From contig NC_056413.1 in assembly GCF_905147365.1 (NCBI RefSeq), forward strand, positions 407,001-471,000: a stretch of 64,000 nucleotides of DNA, written 5' to 3'. The notes below the pieces were generated by a model. It searched no databases. It was given only the letters and a program-made list of their open reading frames with translations, and was not told the DNA's origin. The DNA is from Aricia agestis (Eukaryota; Arthropoda; Insecta; Lepidoptera; Lycaenidae). Shown piece by piece: positions 57,091 through 64,000 of this stretch. The position numbers were made by a program, and so were the translations under genes. Each line of letters opens with the position of its first letter. The stretch's first letter is position 1.

Positions 57091-57216
57091 AATACCACAA
57101 GAGCTTCAAAATTATCGGATATTTCCCGATAGGTTCGTTGCAAACAAATGACGACTTTATTTGTTTGCAGGGAACCTTGAGGGAAATGCCAGATAATTTT
57201 GAAGCTCGTGTGGTAT
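57091..57216. mobile_element. Almost fully palindromic MITE
   Basis: ATACCACAAGAGCTTCAAAA, TTATCGGATATTTCCC at the left pairs with GGGAAATGCCAGATAATTTT, GAAGCTCGTGTGGTAT at the right, and the pairing continues inward (GCAAACAAAT / ATTTGTTTGC), leaving a loop of about 10 bases. Arms are about 58 bases. Confidence 0.65.
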
Positions 57217-57222
57217 TCGGGG

Positions 57223-57433
57223 GATTATTTTTCCGTCCCAAATGTCGGCCGATATAATTGCACCATGAGACACAATTGAATTCAATCTGTCAGTTTGACG
57301 TGTTTGTCTTTTATATATAGCAACTACCAGAGAAAATTTTCAAAAAATTATCAGTATAATACCATGTAGGTTGTACCACGTGACGTCGAATGGTGCAATT
57401 CTATTGGTCGATATTTGGGTCGGAAAAATAATC
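57223..57433. mobile_element. TIR MITE with GATTATTTTTCCG ends
   Basis: GATTATTTTTCCGTCCCAAA, TGTCGGCCGATATAATTGCA at the left and TGCAATTCTATTGGTCGATA, TTTGGGTCGGAAAAATAATC at the right. Inverted ends about 44 bases with several mismatches, total 211 bp. It starts 6 bases after the preceding palindromic element, so the two may have a common history. Confidence 0.65.
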
Positions 57434-58240
57434 AAGTAAAAACACCTCCCGTACAACAAAACAACAATACCATGTAACGAAATCCACCTCAAAACCTTTA
57501 GACCTCCAAACCTCTACTTGTAAATTCTAATGCTAGATCAGTAGCGATCAAACTGATGACTGAAGCGATGAAAAAGCATTTCCTGAGATAAACAATACGA
57601 CTTTGCGACATGAATATACATTGTTGTTTATTCTGTTATACTTTCAAGTCAGTTCATTAATATGAAGTACTCTTAAAAGCCTGCCACTAATGGGATAACG
57701 GTGAAGCCAATAAAGATAATTATTAATTAACGTAATTTACATTATTTTTGTTTATATTTTATTCTGATGGCTGCATAAAAGAAGATTATAATCTGAACTG
57801 GTTTTACCGGTACAGTTTTTTTTGATACAAAAAAATTTACTTTTACAACTCGCATCGGATACAAGTTTTTTGAAAATAAAGCGGATTTATATTAGTCATC
57901 GAGGCACCGCGTGCATTCTTACAGCTTTAAATATCATCACATTTTTTTACAAATAGCATTGGTGGGCAAAACCTCCAGAATAAAATCTTTTTAAATTAAT
58001 TTTCAAAAATATCAAAATGTATTGTAAAAACTTAACTGTGCGCAGTAGCTACTACTCCATTTTATACATTTAATACTACCCGTTATGATACACGGCAAAT
58101 ATATTATCTATTTATACACATACATGAAATAACTACTTGGAAGAGGTCTGCTTGTCTTTGTGTTAAAGATTGACACTGCAGACAGAGACAAGTGACATGG
58201 CAGACAAAAAAAAGCAGAACATCTTTATTACTGTATACAT
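57434..58240. other. Non-coding stretch
   Basis: No feature was recognised. Confidence 0.45.
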
Positions 58241-58437
58241 CAGTGGCGTAACTATACCATCTGGGGCCCGTACCAAATTAATGAGGCCTAATCAGTAAAA
58301 ATCGTCCCGTTAATAATAAAACGGGTACAATCAATGTATAAAAAAATGATGAGATCACGGCCCCTTGGGCCGGGGCCCTTTTGGGTCGCGGGCCCGTGGC
58401 ATTTTGCCAGCCCTGCCACCTTATAGTTACGCCACTC
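58241..58437. mobile_element. hAT MITE with perfect 8-bp duplication
   Basis: Inverted ends CAGTGGCGTAACTATA and TATAGTTACGCCACTC (one mismatch at the terminal base) are flanked by GTATACAT at 58233-58240 and 58438-58445. The 8-base duplication and CAGTGGCG ends identify hAT. The interior is GC-rich (GGCCCCTTGGGCCGGGGCCC) and non-coding. The perfect duplication points to recent insertion. Confidence 0.85.
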
Positions 58438-59261
58438 GTATACATCTTTATTAACAACAAGATCAGTCATAAACATTGAGAGCAATTATATCAATCACTC
58501 AATCCCCGATATTCGGTCACTGACCCCGGCGAGTGAAAGTGCTGTGTTATGTAAACAGCGACCGCCGACCGCCGACCGCCGACCGCAGCGCAGAGCGGCA
58601 CAGCAGTAAAAGTGCTGTGGGACCTGCGGCCAGGTGGATAGCACTGTACAAAGGAGGTCAAGTTAGAACACTATATGGTCAAATGAGACAACCTTATAAG
58701 TTTGAAATGAAGTTTTTGGAATGGGTTAAAAATGTCTTTGTCTTATAGCATAATATTGTGTCCTGATCTCTAATTTGTGAGAACGAGAGAGTCACTACCG
58801 TTACGATTTAGGGAGGAAGGAAGTATGCTCGTTTATCAAAGATTTTGATGAGAAAATCCTAAATATTTAATTATTTTGAGATTCAATTATGTCTCGGAAC
58901 TTATTAATAGCTGTGTAACCTACATTCTTGAATACACGGTACGTGCTGAATCTGTGATCTCTACAACCTTGTAATATTGACACACTTCTAAACTTTAACA
59001 TTATTTGCGTCTATTGTTACTATGTAGGACAAAATATAAGCGTTATAGAGGTGTTAAGTACTTATATACTTATTTTACATACTAAAAACATTACCCTTCC
59101 TTTTGAATTTTCGTAGTCGAGAGAAGTATGGTTTGATGATTCTTTTTTTCTTCTTGGTAATTAAAGGACCATTCAAAAATGAAATGTAAACATCGGTGAA
59201 AGAATTACTCTGTTAGCTTAAAAATTTCCAAGATATCACAATTCAAAAATAGAATAAAATA
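58438..59261. other. Non-coding stretch with (GACCGCC)4
   Basis: No gene was recognised. A 7-base tandem GACCGCC occurs four times at about 58560-58587 in a GC-rich patch (58555-58645) that is open on the plus strand for 71 codons (58533-58748) without a known domain. Confidence 0.4.
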
Positions 59262-59898
59262 GACCTTCCCGAAATGCTCCATACAAAGTGCTACGAAATT
59301 ATGGCGTCACCGTTTTGTAGTTTGTACGCATCAGGGGAGAACTTTGTTCGATAGGTATATTAAATGTTGCGTTTATGAAAGTGGTTTAATAACAAAAATT
59401 GCTTTTAATTGCATAAGTTAAGGTAAAAAAATCGACTTATCTAACTTTGAGGGATCGTTATATAAAAAAAACGAGCTTTTACCCGCGGCTTCGCTCGCGT
59501 AAAGAAGGATTATTATATACAAACTTTCATCCCCTATTTTAACCCCTTGGGGTTGGAATTGATCAAAATCCTTTCTTAGCGGATGCTTACGTCATAACAT
59601 CTACCTGCATGCCAAATATCAGCCCGATCCGTCCAGTGGTTTGGGCTGTGCGTTGATAGATCACTATGTCAATCAGTCAGTCAGTCACCCTTGAGTTTTA
59701 TATATATAGATATATACAAAAGTTAACAACCTGAAATTTTGGAAACACTTATTGTTTACCGTTTTTTTGTTCATTTTATTTAAAATATATATAAAAAAAT
59801 ATACAAAAGTTAACAACCTGGAAATACTTATTTTTTACCGTTTTTTTCCATTTTATTAAAAATCTGCTAATCTTTGACCTTGTCATCTTCCCAATTTT
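59262..59898 (-). repeat. Dispersed unclassified repeat, copy B
   Basis: Inverse of 11548-11891: CTTCCCGAAATGCTCCATAC, GAACTTTGTTCGATAGGTAT and GCTAATCTTTGACCTTGTCA occur in mirrored order. It is split by a 245-base insertion (59468-59712), and the piece TATACAAAAGTTAACAACCT is duplicated (59711 and 59801). Confidence 0.6.
59468..59712 (+). mobile_element. RTE-like LINE 3' end
   Basis: Starts CGAGCTTTTACCCGCGGCTT, CGCTCGCGTAAAG, includes ATTTTAACCCCTTGGGGTTG, CATGCCAAATATCAGCCCGA and GTTTGGGCTGTGCGTTGATA, with (GTCA)n, and ends TTTATATATATAGATATATA. The short TATAGA-type terminus and truncated non-coding body suggest an RTE-class 3' end; no reverse transcriptase remains to confirm it. Confidence 0.5.
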
Positions 59899-59901
59899 AA
59901 T

Positions 59902-59932
59902 GCTACGGCGTAGCTTTCCCCTACGCCGTAGC
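59902..59932. repeat. Perfect 12-base hairpin, GC-rich
   Basis: GCTACGGCGTAG (59902-59913), loop CTTTCCC, CTACGCCGTAGC (59921-59932), followed by a third related CTACGACGTAGG. Compact and GC-rich against AT-rich flanks; function unknown. Confidence 0.6.
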
Positions 59933-60291
59933 ACTCCTCTACGACGTAGGCCTACAAAAGATCATATTGTCATGTTTGTATTATATTTTTTGCGTTGAAT
60001 TTTTATTCTCTATAAATCCACACAAATATATTGTATCTGGGTGCTTTATTATTCGTAATATAATAGTTTGCTTCCTCGTCATGTAACAAGTTATAAAACT
60101 TATACTTGAATAATTGAGATTAAAAAACGCAAAGACGTCAGTAGTTTTTTATTGACTCCAAAGTTAAAAATTATGCTGTAAAGTATAAACTGTTCTCGGA
60201 ATAACAAGAAATGACCATAAAACAGATTTAATAATATATTTTATGGTTTAATTGTCAATAAATAAAACTATAGGTTTGTTGTGTAAATTAA

Positions 60292-61712
60292 CCCATATAG
60301 ACCCGCCGTGCCCAAACGAGGACACATTTAAAATTACTTAAATTTTTTGTCTTTCAAGTTTATACTTATTTTTATTGCAAGTGTCAATATGTCTAAAAGT
60401 GTATTTTTTACTCCTAGAAGGAACAAATAATATTAAAATAGTTCACAGTGTTTTATAACGATTTTTCTGGAGCTGTTTATATCATCCAAAATGACGCCAA
60501 GTTAGTATTTTTTATTTTTAAGTTTTTCTTTTAGGCATTTATATTTTTTTACTTGAAAGAGCTCATTACACTATAACCTATAAAAATATACATATTGGTG
60601 TGAAAAGCTTTAGTCTTTATAAGATTAGGAGTAGTTTTATACAAGTGTCCCTATTTGAGGCCAATGGGCACATTGGATGTAAATTATTCCAATTTTTGTC
60701 CACCGATCAATGTCGTATAATCAATGAACTGAAGGGTATTCAATAGCTATGATAAATACTATGGACTTCAGGAAGTTGCTATGATAGAAGATGACAGTGG
60801 AAGATATATTTATTCGTATTTCCTTCGCAACCATAATATGTCTCTTTACCAGTTTTTCACTATTCCAAGGGGTGGCTGGCTATTGTGCAACTGATACTGT
60901 TGGCCAAGGCAGTACAGAAAAGTGTCCTCTCGTATCCGTCAAGGATATGAAAAAAAGAAAACGACGAGTTTGACTACCGTTTCGACCAACTAAATCAGAA
61001 TTTGTTTTACATCGGCTGGATTATAATGTCTATGCAATTGGTGGAAGCCATTACAGCGTTTTTCTTCTGGGAAAAGTAAACAGACGTATTACTGTTGAAA
61101 GAATGTGGACGTTAGCTTCCTACATTTTTATCAAAGCTATAACAAGGATATGCGTGGGGTCAAGTCAACTGGTCAATCGACTTTCTCGCACTGTTATACG
61201 AAACAAAAGTTGGTGGTAACTGGTAGGTACTGTTTACGCACATGCTGGATGTAGCAGTGGCAAACGCATGGCGGCTGCATCATCAAAGTAATAAAAACAA
61301 GAATTGAATCAGCTCCAATTTCGGCGGCATTTGGTACTTGAGACATACAAGCGGTAGAATCCTGCAACCAGCAATACATATCTGTACTGCCAAACCTGCA
61401 GCATGAAGGGTCAATTTCCCGAAAAACTGTCGCAACAATCGCGTTGTTTTGATGGGCTAGCATTACGTCATGAAAAAGGTCAAAGGCAATTTGAGAAATG
61501 TGTGAAAACACGGGTAAGTCATAAAATTTGTATCAAAAATTTTCACACTGTATGATCCCATTGGTCCCATTTGAGGACGGCAATTTTTTTTAATATAAGA
61601 ATTAAAAAAAATAAGTTTTTTTTGTGTTTTCGTAATAATTTTATTGGTTTCCATAAATTAATAAAGAAAATTCATATTTTCCATGGCTCAGTTTCATTTG
61701 GGTCTAAATGGG
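60292..61712 (+). mobile_element. piggyBac relic in TTAA
   Basis: Flanked by TTAA at 60288-60291 and 61713-61716. Inverted ends CCCATATAGACCC (left) and GGGTCTAAATGGG (right, one mismatch in complement). Subterminal copies of a TTTGAGG(A/C)(C) motif lie near 60654, 61569 and (as AACGAGGACAC) 60315. Total 1421 bp against roughly 2.4 kb for typical autonomous members. Contains a broken transposase. Confidence 0.85.
60791..61550 (+). pseudogene. piggyBac transposase C-terminal half, broken
   Basis: Blocks recognisable in order: FTSFSLF and CPLVSVKDMKKRKRR (60833-60972), YNKDMRGV (61138-61161), LDVAVANAWRL (61245-61277), then FRRHLVLETYKR and FDG...RHEKGQRQFEKC (about 61320-61500). These match the second half of piggyBac transposases to the start of the C-terminal cysteine-rich domain. 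At least two frameshifts separate blocks and a TAG lies at 61224-61226. The GGVD position, where family members have a catalytic aspartate, reads RGVK, and the DN before FTS is also lost. The N-terminal half is absent. Non-functional. Confidence 0.8.
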
Positions 61713-61736
61713 TTAAACAAACTAGTTAGTGTAGTA

Positions 61737-62129
61737 TAGTACTCCCAAATTAATAAAGCGCATGGAAATCTTTACTATATTTTGTCGTAATCACGAAAAC
61801 ACCCGAATCTATGAAACATAAGAGCCCCAAACAATGCACTTGCATTTTGCACCTTGTTCAAAGGAAAAAGAAGTAAGTATCATAATAAAGCAGGTGGCTG
61901 TCCGCTGTCGCCGGTCCGCCAAGCGCTATACTCACCGCGAAGCCATCGCGGCGTCACCATGGTAACGTCCAAGCAACGTCAGGCGCCTCTACGTCGCTGC
62001 AAAGCGCTGTTTTTTTTTTAATTAAGTTTAAAACAGCGCTTGCAGTGACGTCTTTCGACGCTCGGGAAATACGACCGTTGCCGAAAAATTACGAAAATTT
62101 CTATGCGCATTATCACTTTGGGAGCACTG
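61737..62129. mobile_element. Tc1/mariner-type MITE with TA duplication
   Basis: Ends TAGTACTCCCAAATTAATAA and (inverse of) CAGTGCTCCCAAAGTGATAA are flanked by TA at 61735-61736 and 62130-62131. It begins only 20 bases after the piggyBac element. Inside is a hairpin: GCTGCAAAGCGCTGTTTT (61996-62013) against AAAACAGCGCTTGCAG (62030-62045). Non-coding, 393 bp. Confidence 0.65.
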
Positions 62130-62247
62130 TAATACCGTCCTTACATTATTCCAACCCAGATCACTGAAATGCAATTCAATGCCCTACAGTGCATTGCAGT
62201 GCCTGCTGACACTATCCCAGTAGCAATCCACTACTGGATTAGATAAC

Positions 62248-62580
62248 TTTTTTTTTTATGAAATAAGGGGGCAAACGAGCAAACGGGTCACCTGATGGAA
62301 AGCAACTTCCGTCGCCCATGGACACTCGCAGCATCAGAAGAGCTGCGGGTGCGTTACCGGCCTTTTAAGAGGGAATAGGGTAATAGGGGAGGGTAGGGAT
62401 GGGAAGGGGAGGGAATAGGGGAGGGTAGGGAAGGAAGTAGGGTAGGGGATTGGGCCTCCGGTAAACTCACTCACTCGGCGAAACACAGCGCAAGCGCTGT
62501 TTCACGCCGGTTTTCTGTGAGAACGTGGTATTTCTCCGGTCGAGCCGGCCCATTCGTGCCGAAGCATGGCTCTCCCACGT
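62248..62580 (-). mobile_element. SINE sharing a LINE tail, minus orientation
   Basis: Full-length copy: minus ACGTGGGAGAGCCATGCTTC to the A-tail (plus T-run from 62248). Contains the AGCGCTTGCGCT palindrome and the C/T-rich tract (plus strand G-rich 62388-62453). Flanks TAGATAA (62239-62245) and TAGATAA (62584-62590) form a plausible target duplication. Confidence 0.85.
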
Positions 62581-62710
62581 TAACTAGATAAGTATAATGT
62601 TAACCGGCCATGAAGTATTAGTAGAACCTATATCTAAAATTTTCTAGGAATTTTAAGGGGAACACAAAATAGGAATCACTATTTTAATGATAACGAAAAT
62701 TAAGTTATTT

Positions 62711-62736
62711 AATAATAATAATAATAATAATAATAA
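62711..62736. repeat. (AAT)n microsatellite
   Basis: About eight to nine uninterrupted AAT units. Confidence 0.9.
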
Positions 62737-63280
62737 AACATTTATTCATGAACTATGGACATTACACCACACTACATTACCAGAAAAAGAAAAAAAAAAC
62801 AAGAAAAACACAGAACAGTTAACCCGGCGTCATGGGGGTTGGGTCTGTGAGACCCATCACTTTTTGTTTCACTTGTAATTTGGTTACCATGCGTTCGGCG
62901 TTGCCAAATTTCTCAATAGCTGGAGCTGGTGAGTTGGTCTATGAGTGACAGGTAACGCGTTAGTCTTGCGACGGCCGCAGCGGTAGTGACAGGGGCCCAA
63001 AGTTGCATAAGGTATGTGAGACCCATCCCCGCAGTCAGTGTAACAATTTCGGGACATCTTACGCGGACATTATTTTAATAATTATCAGTGTTTTTAACAT
63101 TTTTTTTTGTATTTTGTTGTGTTTTACAATAAAATTATTTTTTGTAGGTACTTACTTAATTACTTTTTGCGTTTTTTGTAGGTACTTAAAGTACTTTAAT
63201 CTTTCGATCGTGGATTTTTGGAAATCTATTGTTATTCTATTGCTGTCGCGATCACCGGTGATCTTAATATGGATCTCAAA

Positions 63281-63746
63281 ATGGATCGAGAAGAGGCAGA
63301 ACGACAACCCATTCTTTCAATTTTACAAAAGTCGGAACTCGGACTCTGATTCTACCTCGTCAGACCAGGAAATATGCGAAGAAGAAGATCCCTTGAGTAA
63401 ACGTAGTAATTCTAGTGACGCAGAGCAAGATATCTCAGGCGATGATGACATTCCACTGTCTTAGAAATCGATTGTCGGAAGAGCATTGTACTGTATCTGA
63501 ATCGGATAGTTTGTGGCAAAGACGGTACAATTTGGTACAAGACGCCTATTGAAAAATTTCTTGGTGAATCTTCAGGGCAGCCTCCGGCAAAGAAGCCAAA
63601 TATTCACAAAAGATGCCAAGACTGTCCAGCCAAAAAAAACCGTAAAACGAATTATTTCATTTGCGAAAGTTGCAACTTGCACCAAACACATTTGCTTAGA
63701 ACATGTTGTACCTTTCTGTGCTGATTGCACCAAAGATAATGATTAG
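63281..63746 (+). pseudogene. piggyBac transposase, N- and C-terminal remnants
   Basis: ATG at 63281 opens MDREEAERQPILSILQK. After a frame change the acidic stretch DSTSSDQEICEEEDPLSKR and DAEQDISGDDDIPLS follows, ending at TAG 63462. A third block, GKDGTIWYKTPI (63515-63550), fits the post-acidic N-terminal region. It runs straight into PPAKKPNIHKRCQDC and ICESC, then after another frame change ICLEH and FCADC, forming a CxxC...CxxC...CxxxH...CxxC zinc-binding C-terminus. About 350-400 residues, including all three catalytic aspartates, are missing between these blocks, presumably by internal deletion. Non-functional as a transposase. Confidence 0.65.
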
Positions 63747-64000
63747 ATGTGATTATTTGTTAATTTTTTATAAAAAATATTTTAGTATTCTTTAAATAAG
63801 TGCCATTAAAAATTAAAACTGATTGTTAATTAGTAATAAACTAACATTTAAGTAGAGGAGAAATATTTTGTTGACTTTTACCGTTCTTTTTTTAAAGCTC
63901 TATTAAATATGGTTAAAAATTATATAATATATTTATGTTTCATTAATTCATATAAATACACATAGAACTTAATATAAACAAATAAAATAAATTGATTATT
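63747..64000. other. AT-rich sequence to window edge
   Basis: No feature was recognised; possibly the 3' non-coding part of the second piggyBac element. Confidence 0.35.

Larger units (their letters stand above)
62823..64000 (+). mobile_element. Second piggyBac element, internally deleted, right end not seen
   Basis: The left end CCCGGCGTCATGGGGG follows TTAA (62819-62822), and a palindromic TGGGTCTGTGAGACCCA lies at 62840-62856; GTGAGACCCATC recurs near 63015. The interior encodes an acidic N-terminal segment and a cysteine-rich C-terminal segment of a transposase with the catalytic core missing. No inverse of the left end was found before the window edge, so the element may continue beyond 64000. 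The end sequence differs from the relic at 60292, so the two are different families. Confidence 0.7.

Noticed and set aside
61194..61511. 105-codon minus frame
   Set aside because: It is the shadow of the plus-strand piggyBac transposase relic, whose motifs are recognisable on the other strand.
63003..63280. N-terminal hydrophobic extension of the 153-codon frame as a membrane protein
   Set aside because: This part is T-rich non-coding DNA read in frame; the transposase-like start is the ATG at 63281 in another frame, and only the acidic end of the long frame is meaningful.

Overview
The window looks like AT-rich, gene-poor nuclear DNA of a lepidopteran (moth or butterfly). The main evidence is the mobile DNA. 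There are short non-autonomous Helitrons that start TC-TATACTAATATTATAAA or TC-CATACTAATATTATAAA, carry (GTCT)n, and end CTAG before T. There is a tRNA-derived SINE with intact A and B boxes. A second SINE shares its 3' tail with a non-LTR retrotransposon. A repeat beginning CGGCCAAGTGCGAGT and ending TACGGAACCCTAAA occurs five times. Relics of piggyBac, Tc1/mariner, hAT and PIF/Harbinger-like DNA transposons are also present. Organism assignment is from recognition of these repeat types, not from a database match.

No intact protein-coding gene can be supported. Most reading frames of 60-120 codons are chance frames in AT-rich DNA or lie inside repeats. The only recognisable coding sequence is broken transposon sequence: a C-terminal reverse transcriptase piece (45.2-45.7 kb), a Tc1 relic (26.6 kb), a piggyBac relic (60.8-61.5 kb) and a second, internally deleted piggyBac (63.3-63.75 kb). 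Two GC-rich islands (80-345 and about 21.1-21.4 kb) and one GC-rich minus-strand stretch (13.73-13.85 kb) are the best candidates for host promoter or exon sequence, at low confidence.

Layout. 0-7 kb: GC-rich island, degenerate SINE, a nested pair of CGGCCAAG elements, a Helitron, a SINE. 7-20 kb: mostly featureless, with two copies of a 0.46-0.5 kb dispersed repeat, a SINE with a target duplication, several Helitrons and a MITE. 20-24 kb: a possible recursive splice site, a strong G-quadruplex motif, a palindromic element, and a 24-copy 45-bp minisatellite. 24-32 kb: Helitron, LINE end, MITEs, Tc1 relic, and an unclassified 173-bp unit present twice in inverted orientation, one copy bounded by a 10-bp direct repeat. 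32-40 kb: SINEs, four or five TIR elements and a second possible recursive splice site. 40-51 kb: a 367-bp foldback, MITEs, and three clear cases of one element nested in another. 52-53.6 kb: an unclassified 1.6-kb inverted-terminal element with six copies of a 15-bp motif. 57-64 kb: stacked MITEs, a hAT MITE with perfect 8-bp target duplication, and the two piggyBac relics.

The long exon-free span and two plus-strand CAG|GTAA(G/A) junctions with upstream pyrimidine tracts are compatible with the window lying inside a very long intron of a plus-strand gene, but this is inference. Identities and boundaries were read by eye; ends are usually good to a few bases when a target duplication is stated and to about 10-20 bases otherwise.
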